From assembly GCA_014653375.1 (NCBI GenBank), contig JACWEP010000011.1:1-32171 (forward strand): a DNA stretch of 32,171 nucleotides, read 5' to 3'. A program made the position numbers and the translations under genes. Positions 7,404-15,818 of the stretch are shown here, one piece after another (position 1 is the first letter of the stretch; each line of letters opens with the position of its first letter). This DNA is from Pelagibacterales bacterium SAG-MED48 (lineage in GTDB: Bacteria; Pseudomonadota; Alphaproteobacteria; Pelagibacterales; Pelagibacteraceae). The notes beneath the pieces are model-generated. The model had not been told where the DNA came from. It saw only the letters and a list, made by a program, of their open reading frames with translations, and did no database searches.

Positions 7404-8732
7404 ATGTCAACTTTACCAAATAAAGCTAAAGTAGTTATTATTGGCGGTGGAATTCACGGTTTAAGCACAGCATGGAAACTATCAGAAACTTATAAAAATC
7501 CAGGTGATATTATTGTATTAGAAAAAAATGATATAGCTGCAGGTGCAAGTGGCATTGCATGCGGTGTTGTTAGAAACAACTATTTTCAGCCAGCTATGAG
7601 AGAGCTAATGGCTCATTCAGTTTCTGTTTGGGAGAGTGACCCTAAAGCATTTAAGTATAATGCTGTTGGATATTTACAAATTTCTCCTGAAGTAATGCAT
7701 GAAGATGTTGCAACTATTTACGAACAACAAAAAGCAATTGGCTACGATTCAGAATTTATTGAAGGTGAAAAAGATTGCACGAATTATATGAAAAATATGT
7801 TTGATGATTGGCAAGCTCAAGGTATCACTTCAGTTCTTCACGAAAAAAAAGGTGGTTACGCATTTAATAAAGACTCAATTAAAGCTCTTGAAAATAAGTC
7901 TACTTCAAATGGTGTGCAAGTAATGAAAGGCGTTAAAGTTACAGGTTTTAAAAGAGGAAGTAACAGTAAGGCTGTAACAGGAGTAGAAACTGATAAAGGT
8001 ACTATTGAGTGCGAACAGGTAGTTGTTGGAGCAGGTCCATGGGCTAGAGATTTTTGGAACATGTTAGAGCTTCCCAAAACTGCAAACATCAAAGGTAAAG
8101 ATGGTAAAATGCACGAGACTGACATGTGGACATATTGGATGCTTCAAGAAGGTGTGATTGGTGTTGATGCTGATTTTTTAAAAATGAATAATGGACAACA
8201 GCCACCAGTAATTCACGTAGACTCAACAGCACCACTATATTCAGACAAAACAAAAAAATTAATCACTGACAAAATTTGGGGAATTTATTATAAACCTGAT
8301 ATTGAAGGTTTGGGTGTTCAAGGTGGAACTTCACCTTACATAGTTGATAAACATTTTGACCAAGTAAATGTTGATCCTTATGGCTTGGAATCACCTGAGT
8401 TTCAAACTACAGAAGCTTTTAACGATATGTGGTGTTCAGCTTTAGCTCATTGTCAAAAAAGATTTGAAGGAAAATCTGATCTTTATAGAAAAGGTCCATC
8501 AGGTGGCTTAGGATGTATGACACCAGACTCTTTTCCAATCTTTGATAGATTTTTAGAAAACGTTTACATGATTGCTGATGCAAACCATGGATATAAAATG
8601 ATTGGTGTTGGTGAACTTGTTGCAAAAGAAATTCTTGGAACTGAAAGCGATCTTTTAAAACCTTTCAGATTCAACCGATACGAGAAAGGTGAGCTTCACC
8701 CTACCTCAAATAGTCCGTTCCCTTGGAGTTAA
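7404..8732 (+). CDS. SoxB-like FAD-dependent oxidoreductase (sarcosine oxidase beta / N-methylglutamate dehydrogenase A family)
   Basis: This DAO-fold amine oxidase probably acts on an N-methyl or other secondary amino acid. The 442 residues open with an FAD Rossmann motif, VVIIGGGIHGLSTAW (GxGxxG at 14-19). Next come VLEKNDIAAGASGIACGVVRNN, where SoxB proteins have the S-G-V-V-R region, VVVGAGPWARDFW, and the C-terminal GGLGCMTPDSFPIFD and NHGYKMIGVGELVA flavin-site segments. In methylotrophs the homologous MgdA works with MgdB, C and D. None of those partners is visible here, so it may act alone or in a reduced complex. GlnT follows 120 bp downstream. It is slightly longer than typical SoxB (~410 aa). 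The substrate is not readable from sequence. Confidence 0.8.
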   Translation: MSTLPNKAKVVIIGGGIHGLSTAWKLSETYKNPGDIIVLEKNDIAAGASGIACGVVRNNYFQPAMRELMAHSVSVWESDPKAFKYNAVGYLQISPEVMHEDVATIYEQQKAIGYDSEFIEGEKDCTNYMKNMFDDWQAQGITSVLHEKKGGYAFNKDSIKALENKSTSNGVQVMKGVKVTGFKRGSNSKAVTGVETDKGTIECEQVVVGAGPWARDFWNMLELPKTANIKGKDGKMHETDMWTYWMLQEGVIGVDADFLKMNNGQQPPVIHVDSTAPLYSDKTKKLITDKIWGIYYKPDIEGLGVQGGTSPYIVDKHFDQVNVDPYGLESPEFQTTEAFNDMWCSALAHCQKRFEGKSDLYRKGPSGGLGCMTPDSFPIFDRFLENVYMIADANHGYKMIGVGELVAKEILGTESDLLKPFRFNRYEKGELHPTSNSPFPWS

Positions 8733-8852
8733 ATTTTTAACCCAATACTTATAAAATTTATATATAATTATTATAGTCAACAAAAATTAGACACAAATTA
8801 ATTTTTCAGCTAACGTTTCCTTAATAAAAATTTATTCTTAAGGGGGAATACA

Positions 8853-10322
8853 ATGACTGACCTAGATAAACATGTAAATCAACCAGGTAGATCCAAATTA
8901 GTCAAGCAAGTTAGATCAAAAATAAATGAACTTGGTATTGAGTATATTTTTTTTCAATTCATATCTGTAACTGGAAGAGTTGTTGGAAAGGGTATTCCTA
9001 CTGACCACTGGGAAAGAACTTGTGAAAAAGGTTTTCAATTAGTTTATGGTGCAACAGCTAACTTATTTACTGACCGTCATGGCAATTATATTGGTTACGG
9101 ACCTGAAGCAAAAGAACTCGTTGGAATCCCTGATCCTGAAACTTTTTGTCAGCTACCTTGGGATAAAAAAGTAGCAAGAGTATTTGTAACTTGTTTTAGA
9201 AATAGAGAAGAAAGAGAAAACCCAGGTGCTCATTTAACTTCAGATTGTCGTGGAAACTTAAGAATTCACGCCCAAGAATTTAAGAAAAAACATGGTTATC
9301 AATTAAGGGTTGGTACTGAACCTGAGATGATGTGGTTAACAAAAAATGAAGATGGCACACCTACTGGAAAAGGTTTCTCAAAACCATATTGTTATCACAT
9401 AGATCAATTTGAGTCATTAAGACCTGTTTTCATGCAAGTTTTTAAATATGCTAGAGCCATGGGTTTTGATATGATTCAAGGTGATCATGAAGATGCACCT
9501 GGACAGCTAGAATTAAACTGGATGTATGATGATGTCTTAAGAAATGCAGATAGGCTTTCAACTTACAGACAAATTTGTGCTCAAGTTGCAAGAGAATTTA
9601 ATTTGATAGCTTGTTTTATGACAAAACCTTTTATGGGAGTGTCTGCAAGTGGATGTCATACTAATATGTCTTTATGGACTGGTGGAAAAGATAAAGTAAA
9701 TAAATTATCTCATAAATCAATACCTGCTATGGATGAAGTGTTCACATATGTTGAAGGTGGAAAAAATACTTTCATGCCTGATACTAAAGATGTTCAATTG
9801 CCTGGCAAAATTGGATTAAAAGCAATCGGTGGTGTAATGAAACACTTGGGCGCTTTAACTGCAATTGGCTCTTCTACTGTAAACTCTTATAGAAGATTAT
9901 GGGACACAGGTTTTTGGGCTCCCGTTTATGCTGATTGGGGATACCAAAATAGAACTTGTGGATTAAGAGTATCAGCACCTGGAAGATTTGAATATCGTTC
10001 GGTTGACTCAATGCATAATCCTTATTTGATGGGTTCAGGATTATTAAAATGTTTTGATGATGGTATAACAAATAATATTGATCCAGGAAAACCAGAGTCT
10101 AGAAGCATGTATGAAGCTCAAGCAGCTGGTAAAGAAGTTAAAAAATTACCTTTAAGTCTTGGTCAAGCACTTGATCGTTTAGCTGAAGATGAAGTCATTA
10201 AATCAGCTATGCCAGATGAAATGTATAAAGTATTTCATTGGTATAAAAACGATGAATGGGAAAGATTTTTAGGTGCAACAACTCAGTGGGATCTGGATAC
10301 TTATCTTGATTGTCTACCGTAG
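8853..10322 (+). CDS. glnT: GlnT-type glutamine synthetase family ligase (copy 1)
   Basis: This ATP-dependent glutamate-amine ligase forms glutamine from ammonia, or possibly gamma-glutamylmethylamide from methylamine. The 489 residues contain the GS beta-grasp N-domain (FISVTGRVVGKGIP) and the catalytic core: GTEPEMMW, GDHEDAPGQLELNW (metal-binding E/H region), SGCHTNMSLW, NSYRRLW, NRTCGLRV, GRFEYRSVDSMHNPYL. The motifs deviate from classical GSI (for example SMHNPYL for the usual xANPYL). It is about 50 residues longer than copy 2, with extra sequence around the VEGGKNTFMPDTKD loop. A strong AAGGGGG ribosome binding site (8840-8846) fixes the start. The split glutamate synthase GlxBCD follows 34 nt later, so the ligase and amidotransferase form one GS/GOGAT-like unit. 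GmaS is the main alternative. Confidence 0.83.
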   Translation: MTDLDKHVNQPGRSKLVKQVRSKINELGIEYIFFQFISVTGRVVGKGIPTDHWERTCEKGFQLVYGATANLFTDRHGNYIGYGPEAKELVGIPDPETFCQLPWDKKVARVFVTCFRNREERENPGAHLTSDCRGNLRIHAQEFKKKHGYQLRVGTEPEMMWLTKNEDGTPTGKGFSKPYCYHIDQFESLRPVFMQVFKYARAMGFDMIQGDHEDAPGQLELNWMYDDVLRNADRLSTYRQICAQVAREFNLIACFMTKPFMGVSASGCHTNMSLWTGGKDKVNKLSHKSIPAMDEVFTYVEGGKNTFMPDTKDVQLPGKIGLKAIGGVMKHLGALTAIGSSTVNSYRRLWDTGFWAPVYADWGYQNRTCGLRVSAPGRFEYRSVDSMHNPYLMGSGLLKCFDDGITNNIDPGKPESRSMYEAQAAGKEVKKLPLSLGQALDRLAEDEVIKSAMPDEMYKVFHWYKNDEWERFLGATTQWDLDTYLDCLP

Positions 10323-10356
10323 GTCTTAAAAAAAATAAATAAAAGGGATAAATTAT

Positions 10357-11301
10357 ATGTGTGGGATAGCTGGACTAATACATAGAGGCAAATCTTCAAA
10401 TGTAGGAAGTGAACTACAGGGTATGCTTCAAGCATTAAAACATAGAGGAGAAGACTCAACAGGTTACGCTTTATACGGTGATACCGATGGTAAAAACTTT
10501 ATCATGCGTTTTAAAGTAGGAGAAAACGTTGGAGAAGGAAGCTCATCCATTATGGAAGATGTTTCTGTCTACGATGAGAGAAAAAAAATTGTAGATCAAA
10601 CTCTTAATGAATTAGGTGCAAAAATAGTTAAAGAAGAAAGAACGCTACCCTACTCATTAAGATATGAAATTAGTTATGATAAAAAAGATTTATTAGAATT
10701 TTCACAGAGAATAGAAAGTATTCCAGGTGTTGAAATTCTTTCAATGGGTAAATCTTTAGAAGTAATTAAAGATCTTGGAAATGCAAAAGCAGTTTGTGAT
10801 AGGTATTCACTAGATAAACTTGTAGGAACTCACGCAATAGGTCATGCAAGAATGGCAACGGAATCTGGTGTGGATATTAAATCAGCCCACCCTTTTTGGG
10901 GTTATCCTTTTAGTGATGTGTCGGTAGTTCATAATGGACAACTTACTAACTATTGGAACAATAGAAGAATGTTAGAAAATAAGGGTATGAGATTTATGTC
11001 TGAGTGCGACTCAGAGTTAATCGCAGTTTATATTGCACAAAAGATGAGAGAAGGAGCTAGTCTTGAAGAAGGAATGAAATCTTCTTTAACAGGTCTTGAT
11101 GGAGTGTTTACTTATTTTGTTGCAACAAAAGATTCATTAGGAATGGCAAAAGATACTATGGCTGCAAAACCATTGGTTCTTTACGAGTCAGATGATTTAG
11201 TTGCAATGGGTTCAGAAGAAATAGCGATCAGATCAGTTCTTCCACAGGAGATTGATACTTATGATCCATTTGATGGAGAGGTAAAAGTATGGCAAATCTA
11301 A
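10357..11301 (+). CDS. glxB: Class II glutamine amidotransferase, GlxB/MgsA-like (copy 1)
   Basis: This is the glutaminase domain of a split glutamate synthase (or of N-methylglutamate synthase), encoded as its own protein. It starts MCGIAGLIHRG, leaving Cys2 as the N-terminal nucleophile after Met removal, which fixes the start; AAGGGA lies just upstream. Other class II motifs are ALKHRGEDSTGYALY, GTHAIGHARMATES, VVHNGQLTNYWNNRRML and the SECDSELIAVYIA region. At 314 residues it is 22 longer than copy 2. Its 3' end overlaps glxC by 13 nt. It should hand ammonia or methylamine to the FMN subunit GlxD. Confidence 0.85.
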   Translation: MCGIAGLIHRGKSSNVGSELQGMLQALKHRGEDSTGYALYGDTDGKNFIMRFKVGENVGEGSSSIMEDVSVYDERKKIVDQTLNELGAKIVKEERTLPYSLRYEISYDKKDLLEFSQRIESIPGVEILSMGKSLEVIKDLGNAKAVCDRYSLDKLVGTHAIGHARMATESGVDIKSAHPFWGYPFSDVSVVHNGQLTNYWNNRRMLENKGMRFMSECDSELIAVYIAQKMREGASLEEGMKSSLTGLDGVFTYFVATKDSLGMAKDTMAAKPLVLYESDDLVAMGSEEIAIRSVLPQEIDTYDPFDGEVKVWQI

Positions 11302-12143
11302 AAACAAATGAGAAAAAAACAAAAGCCCAGTCAATGGGTATGCACACAGAGGTTTTAACAGGAAGAACTCAACAAAAGTTTTTTAATCCTGATGAAGCTG
11401 AAAATTTTTATTACTTTGGAACATATGATGTTGATTTTAACAAGAGAACAGATCTTGATGTAAAAGAAATGTCTGCTCCTGAAGCTAATAAAGAAATTGA
11501 TAATTTAATGAGCCAAGGTTATGGAACCATTGTTATTAAAAACCCTCAAGGAAAACACAGTTTAGGTGTTGGTATTTTAAATAAATTAAACTTAATTTTT
11601 GAAGGCAGTTTAGGTTATTTTGGCATGGGTTCATGTGATGGCCCAACTGTTAGAATTAACGGTAGAGTTGGCTGGTCTTGTGCTGAAAATTTAATGGCAG
11701 GTAAAGTAGTTATTGAAAAAAATGCAGGATCTTGTTTTGGAGCTGCAATTAGAGGTGGAGATTTAATTTGTAAAGGTAGTGTTGGTGCAAGAACTGGCAT
11801 TGATATGAAAGGTGGAACTATCATTATTGGTGGTGACGCTGGTGCATTTACAGGTTTTATGATGCAAAGAGGAAGAATAATTATTCTAGGAGATGTTGGA
11901 ATAAATTTAGGAGACTCTATGTATGATGGGACAATTTTCATAGGTGGCAGTATTGGATCTTATGGTAGTGATGCTGTTGATGCAGAGTTAACTAAAAGTG
12001 ACCAAGATTGGCTGACAAGAAAATTAAAGGTTGCAGAAATTGGTGAAAATTTTGATGTTAGTAAAATGAAAAAAATTGTAGCTGGTAAAAAACTTTGGAA
12101 TTACGATAATTTAGAACCTACTGAGAAGAAAGGAGCAATTTAA
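11289..12143 (+). CDS. glxC: GXGXG-domain subunit, GlxC/MgsB-like (copy 1)
   Basis: It corresponds to the C-terminal right-handed beta-helix of the glutamate synthase large subunit, a structural domain that holds the amidotransferase and FMN parts together. Repeating G-x-G units are obvious: GSCFGAAIRGGDLICKG, GARTGIDMKGGTIIIGGDAG, GRIIILGDVGINLGDSMYDG, FIGGSIGSYGSDA. Its first ~50 residues are an extra segment absent from copy 2 (284 against 226 aa). GGAGAGG sits 7 nt before the ATG at 11289, inside the end of glxB. Its stop overlaps the glxD start (TAATG). The overlaps imply co-translation and a stable GlxBCD complex. Confidence 0.86.
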   Translation: MANLKTNEKKTKAQSMGMHTEVLTGRTQQKFFNPDEAENFYYFGTYDVDFNKRTDLDVKEMSAPEANKEIDNLMSQGYGTIVIKNPQGKHSLGVGILNKLNLIFEGSLGYFGMGSCDGPTVRINGRVGWSCAENLMAGKVVIEKNAGSCFGAAIRGGDLICKGSVGARTGIDMKGGTIIIGGDAGAFTGFMMQRGRIIILGDVGINLGDSMYDGTIFIGGSIGSYGSDAVDAELTKSDQDWLTRKLKVAEIGENFDVSKMKKIVAGKKLWNYDNLEPTEKKGAI

Positions 12144-13552
12144 TGCCTAAGCAAAAAACTAAAAAGAAAAATGGTAATGGAAGTGTTGGTGGAAAAGCTG
12201 ACGTTCATGCACATGAAGAAGGAAAAAGAAACAAAAGTTTATTAGGTCATAATGCTATTTTTACTCCTGAGGTAATAGACGATATTCATATAAAAGCTCA
12301 GTTAGGAAGATACAGAATGCGTGGAATGGCGTTGATGAAAAAAATCCCAACATTTGATGATCTAGTTTTCTTACCTGGAACCTTAACAAGATTTGTAATC
12401 GAGGGTTACAGAGAAAAATGTGAAACTAAAACTGTAATTGGTCCAAGATGCGAAAACCCAATTGAACTGGATATACCTGTTTATATTACTGGTATGAGTT
12501 TTGGAGCACTTTCTTATGAAGCAAAAACTGCTTTAGCAAGAGGTGCAACTATGGCAGGGAGCGCAACTTGTTCTGGAGAAGGTGGAATGATACCTGATGA
12601 AAGAAGATATTCTGAAAAATGGTATTACCAATGTATCCAATCAAGATATGGTTTTAATCCACACCACGCTCAACTTGCAGATGGAATTGAAGTTTTCATC
12701 GGCCAAGGACAAAAAGTTGGAATGGGTGGACACTTAATGGGTCAAAAAGTAACTGATCAAGTAGCCGAAATGAGATCATTACCATCAGGTATTGATCAGA
12801 GATCACCTGCTCGTCACCCTGACTGGTTAGGTCCTGATGATTTGGCTTTAAAAGTTGAAGAGCTAAGACAATTAACAAAAAATAAAGTGCCAATTCAGTT
12901 AAAACTTGGTGCATCAAAAGTTTATGATGATGTTCGTATGGCTGCAAAATGTGACCCAGATTCAATCTATTTAGATGGAATGGAAGGTTCTACTGGAGCT
13001 GGACCTCATATTGCTGCTGCAAACACTGGTATTCCAGGAATTGCTGCAATCAGAGAAGCAAGAAGAGCAATTGATGATGTAGGTAAAACTGGAAAAGTAA
13101 CTTTAATTTATGCAGGTGGTGTAAGAGATGGTGCTGATATGGCAAAAGCTTTAGCGTTAGGTGCTGATGCAATTGCAATTGGTACTGGATCAATGATCGC
13201 ATTGAACTGTAATAAAGATATTCCAGAAGCTAATTTTGAAAAAGAAATGGGTGTAAAAGCTGGCGAATGTTATCACTGTCATACTGGTCGTTGTCCAGTT
13301 GGTGTTGCAACTCAAGATCCAAAACTAAGAGCAAGATTAAATCCTGATGCTGCTGCATTAAGAGTATACAACTATCTTCATGCAATGACTTTAGAAGCTC
13401 AACTTTTAGCAAGAGCATGTGGTAAAACTAATATTCACTCTTTAGAGCCTGAAGATTTAGCTGCATTAACTACAGAAGCATCTGCTTTAGCAAAAGTTCC
13501 ATTAGCTGGAACAAACTACACTGTAGGTGTTGATAACTATCACAAGATATAA
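12143..13552 (+). CDS. glxD: FMN-binding glutamate synthase-like subunit, GlxD/MgsC-like (copy 1)
   Basis: This is the synthase core that would convert 2-oxoglutarate and amidotransferase-released ammonia (or methylamine) to glutamate (or N-methylglutamate). The 469 residues begin with a ~35-residue Lys/Gly-rich hydrophilic tail, then FMN-domain motifs: TGMSFGALSYEAKTALARGA, SGEGGM, QLKLGASKVYDDVRMAAK, YAGGVRDGADMAKALALGAD. An iron-sulfur-type cluster motif with cysteines in CYHCHTGRCPVGVATQ precedes a C-terminal LEPEDLAALT. The cysteine spacing C-x2-C-x4-C differs from the usual GltB C-x5-C-x4-C and recurs in copy 2. No GltD-type NAD(P)H subunit is in the window, so the electron donor is unknown (ferredoxin is one option). 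Confidence 0.86.
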   Translation: MPKQKTKKKNGNGSVGGKADVHAHEEGKRNKSLLGHNAIFTPEVIDDIHIKAQLGRYRMRGMALMKKIPTFDDLVFLPGTLTRFVIEGYREKCETKTVIGPRCENPIELDIPVYITGMSFGALSYEAKTALARGATMAGSATCSGEGGMIPDERRYSEKWYYQCIQSRYGFNPHHAQLADGIEVFIGQGQKVGMGGHLMGQKVTDQVAEMRSLPSGIDQRSPARHPDWLGPDDLALKVEELRQLTKNKVPIQLKLGASKVYDDVRMAAKCDPDSIYLDGMEGSTGAGPHIAAANTGIPGIAAIREARRAIDDVGKTGKVTLIYAGGVRDGADMAKALALGADAIAIGTGSMIALNCNKDIPEANFEKEMGVKAGECYHCHTGRCPVGVATQDPKLRARLNPDAAALRVYNYLHAMTLEAQLLARACGKTNIHSLEPEDLAALTTEASALAKVPLAGTNYTVGVDNYHKI

Positions 13553-13561
13553 GAGGTAACT

Positions 13562-13987
13562 ATGGCTAAGAAAAAAACAAAAGTAAAAACAAAAGTAAAA
13601 AGTAAAGATAAAAAAGAAAAAAAACTTAAGCTTGGGACTTTTAAAGAAACAGCAAGAGAAAAGCTAATTGGCCAACATATTGGTTACAGATATGATGTGA
13701 ATCTACTTCCAGACTATAAAAGAATTACACCGTTTTTAAAAAAATATGTAGAGGCGATGGGTTGGGATGATCTTAACTGGTTAGAAGATGTTCACATGGG
13801 TTATGAAGAAGACAGACCAGCAGTATTTTGTAGAAATGCAAATGGTTGGGTTACAATTCCAAAATCTATTAAATTACCAAACAACCAACAAGATAGAGAC
13901 ATGATTGCAAGAGAACTTTTAGTTAAGTTTCAAATGTCTCCAAAACATCCTCTTGTTGATTTGAAAAAAGCTTACTTAAAATTCTAA
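13562..13987 (+). CDS. Lys-rich protein of unknown function, last gene of the glnT-glxBCD unit
   Basis: I do not recognise the family. The 141 residues start with about 25 highly basic ones dominated by Lys and alternating Lys-Thr/Lys-Val. A compact, probably globular part follows with conserved-looking aromatic and acidic segments (IGQHIGYRYDV, VEAMGWDDLNWLEDVHMGYEED, CRNANGWVTIPKSI). It has no signal peptide, membrane segment or cysteine cluster. It begins 9 nt after glxD with an AGAGG ribosome binding site and ends before a terminator. That implies co-expression with the synthase. Possible jobs are an assembly or electron-transfer accessory of GlxBCD or a nucleic-acid-binding regulator; the sequence does not decide. 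Confidence 0.75.
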   Translation: MAKKKTKVKTKVKSKDKKEKKLKLGTFKETAREKLIGQHIGYRYDVNLLPDYKRITPFLKKYVEAMGWDDLNWLEDVHMGYEEDRPAVFCRNANGWVTIPKSIKLPNNQQDRDMIARELLVKFQMSPKHPLVDLKKAYLKF

Positions 13988-14014
13988 ATCACAATCATAA
14001 GTTGATTATTTTTC

Positions 14015-14043
14015 AAAAACCTAGTGTTCACACTAGGTTTTTT
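14015..14043 (+). terminator. Rho-independent terminator between glxBCD unit and amt
   Basis: A perfect 11-bp stem has arms AAAACCTAGTG (14016-14026) and CACTAGGTTTT (14031-14041), a TTCA tetraloop and a T-run to 14043. The A-run before it also makes it potentially bidirectional. It separates the glnT-glxBCD operon from amt, which therefore needs its own promoter. Confidence 0.85.
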
Positions 14044-14053
14044 GATAGCTGTT

Positions 14054-14081
14054 TTGTTTGTCACACCTTATAAAATTTAAT
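14054..14081 (+). promoter_or_regulatory. Candidate promoter for amt
   Basis: The gap between the terminator and amt (14044-14115) holds TTGTTT (14054-14059), a 16-bp spacer and TTTAAT (14076-14081), a modest sigma70-type match. AAGGGAGAGAG (14102-14112) is a strong ribosome binding site before the ATG at 14116. The boxes are tentative. No clear sigma54 element (GG-N10-GC) was seen. Confidence 0.3.
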
Positions 14082-14115
14082 AGTGTTTTATTAAACTAAA
14101 TAAGGGAGAGAGATT

Positions 14116-15516
14116 ATGACTGATCAGTTAGGCGCTCTTACAACTATATTTACAGAATTTTACTACTGGGTAACAGTGGTACTGATGTTTTTAATTCACG
14201 TCGGTTTCTGTATGTATGAAGTTGGAGCGTCAAGATACAAACACCACCAACATACCTTAATGAAAAATACAATGCTTATACCTTTGGTAACAGTAACTTG
14301 GTTTTTATTTGGTTGGTGGATTTATTGGGCTTTTCCAACAGGACCAGGAATAGCTCCATCAATTATGACAGAAAGTACCGGGCTAGTTTTAGGTGGAGGA
14401 TTTGGAGGAAATGATCTCGCCAATCCAACTAATGCTCTTATGGCAGTTAATCTTAACGACCATATAATGGGTGTTTTCTGGGCAGCGTTCTTACTATTTT
14501 CATGGACGGCAGCTTCTATTGTTTCGGGGGCTATTATCGAAAGAATAACAACTTTTGCATTTGGAGTTTTAGCAATTGCAATTGGATCTGTTTTCTGGTC
14601 GATAGATGCTTCATGGGGATGGCATTTTGATGGATGGATGCTTAAAATTTTAGGATATCATGATGCTTATGCATCAGGTGTAATTCACGCAATAGCAGGT
14701 GGATTTGCACTAGGTGTTCTTATGGTTTTAGGACCTAGAATTGGAAAATTTGCATCAAATGGTGAACCAAGAAATATAGGACCACGAAATCCTTGGCTAG
14801 TTACTATTGGATTATTTTTAATTTATACTGGTTTCTGGGGATTTTATGCAGCTTGTAATGTTCCAATATATGACCTTGGACCTGAGTATGGAATGGAAGG
14901 AGTAACATTCTGGACAGCGACTAACATTTACTTAACACCTACTACATTAAGTGGAATAACTATGAATTTCTTAATGTCGTTATCTGGTGGATTGTTAGCT
15001 GGATATGTTATTGCAAAAGGTGATCCTTTCTGGACTTACTCAAGTGGACTAGCAGGTATAATATGTGCATCAGCTGGAAATGACTTATATCATCCAATTC
15101 AAGCATTGATTATTGGTATGATTGGTGTTGTTATTTCTTACAAACTTCATTATTGGGTTGAACGAAAGTTCAAAATTGATGATGCGGTTGGAGCAGTAGC
15201 TGTACATGGTTATGCTGGTTTTATTGGACTTGTAATCTGTGGATTTGTTTTAAATGGCTACCCAGCATCTGGTTACAGTGTTGGCGCTATGTGGGACGGA
15301 TCAACTTATGCAACAATTAATCCATTGGGACAATTCTTAGGAGCAATAATAATGTTCTTAGTTCTTGGACTAATACCAGGCTATATCATAGCTAAGATAC
15401 TAAACGGTATGGGTAAATTAAGAATCCCTCGTGAAGTAGAGATAGCTGGATTAGACTATGAAATAATGGAATCTGCTAAAGAAGATGAAAAAGCAGTTTC
15501 ATCGGCAACCAGGTAA
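14116..15516 (+). CDS. amtB: Amt/MEP-family ammonium (methylammonium) channel
   Basis: This inner-membrane channel imports ammonium and possibly methylammonium. The 466 residues are strongly hydrophobic with about 11 membrane segments. The twin-histidine pore residues are probably H191 (SGVIHAIAGG) and H364 (GAVAVHGYAGFIG); SWGWHFDGWM lies just before the first. The sequence is a divergent Amt: the N-terminal region (FYYWVTVVLMFLIHVGFCMYEVG) lacks the usual signal-peptide-like start, and the pore signature is only loosely kept. No glnK/glnB (PII) gene is next to it, unlike the usual pairing. A small one-TM protein follows 11 nt downstream. Its place between two glutamine-synthetase/glutamate-synthase modules makes it the nitrogen-entry step for both. 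Confidence 0.88.
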   Translation: MTDQLGALTTIFTEFYYWVTVVLMFLIHVGFCMYEVGASRYKHHQHTLMKNTMLIPLVTVTWFLFGWWIYWAFPTGPGIAPSIMTESTGLVLGGGFGGNDLANPTNALMAVNLNDHIMGVFWAAFLLFSWTAASIVSGAIIERITTFAFGVLAIAIGSVFWSIDASWGWHFDGWMLKILGYHDAYASGVIHAIAGGFALGVLMVLGPRIGKFASNGEPRNIGPRNPWLVTIGLFLIYTGFWGFYAACNVPIYDLGPEYGMEGVTFWTATNIYLTPTTLSGITMNFLMSLSGGLLAGYVIAKGDPFWTYSSGLAGIICASAGNDLYHPIQALIIGMIGVVISYKLHYWVERKFKIDDAVGAVAVHGYAGFIGLVICGFVLNGYPASGYSVGAMWDGSTYATINPLGQFLGAIIMFLVLGLIPGYIIAKILNGMGKLRIPREVEIAGLDYEIMESAKEDEKAVSSATR

Positions 15517-15527
15517 AGGAGAAAAAT

Positions 15528-15758
15528 ATGGCTACAGTAACAAACTGGATAGATCATCTAAATAAACCTGCAGAAGAGGTTGCTGGATCGGTTTATCCTG
15601 GAGCAGGATCTAGTGAATTTATACTAGTTCTATTGTTAATTGTTGTATGGATTGGATGGAGTGTCATTACAGATAAATCTGAAAGTGAAGAACTTGAAAG
15701 ATTATCTAAAAAAAGACACGGTGCAAACGACCATAAAAGCAATATTACCGATTGGTAA
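15528..15758 (+). CDS. Small single-TM protein linked to amt
   Basis: I do not recognise this 76-residue protein. The N-terminal half is polar. One clear membrane segment follows (about residues 29-46, EFILVLLLIVVWIGWSVI). The charged tail (ESEELERLSKKRHGANDH) is probably cytoplasmic. It has an AAAGGAGAA ribosome binding site 4 nt before the ATG and lies 11 nt after amtB, ahead of a terminator, so the two are co-transcribed. It may stabilise or regulate the channel in the absence of a neighbouring PII gene; that is inference from position only. Confidence 0.75.
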   Translation: MATVTNWIDHLNKPAEEVAGSVYPGAGSSEFILVLLLIVVWIGWSVITDKSESEELERLSKKRHGANDHKSNITDW

Positions 15759-15773
15759 TTAAATAAATAATTT

Positions 15774-15806
15774 GGGCGCTACTTAATTGTGGCGCCCTTT
15801 TTTTTT
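15774..15806 (+). terminator. Rho-independent terminator after amt and the small TM gene
   Basis: The stem is GGGCGC (15774-15779) with GCGCCC (15792-15797), a 12-nt loop and nine T (15798-15806). Position and form fit termination of the amt transcript. Confidence 0.88.
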
Positions 15807-15818
15807 GATTAAAAAAAT

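Noticed and set aside
8733..8852. Riboswitch upstream of glnT (glutamine-sensing type)
   Set aside because: I could not find the conserved core of known glutamine riboswitches or any stable stem; the 120 bp hold only AT-rich sequence, a TATAAT at 8763-8768 without a good -35, and the ribosome binding site.
11615..11941. 108-residue minus-strand ORF opposite glxC
   Set aside because: It is a Pro/Ile-rich mirror of the GXGXG coding repeats, with no ribosome binding site; an antisense shadow.
7404..13987. A complete N-methylglutamate pathway for methylamine
   Set aside because: No MgdB, MgdC or MgdD homologue is present, and the ligase substrate cannot be read from sequence; kept as a possibility only.
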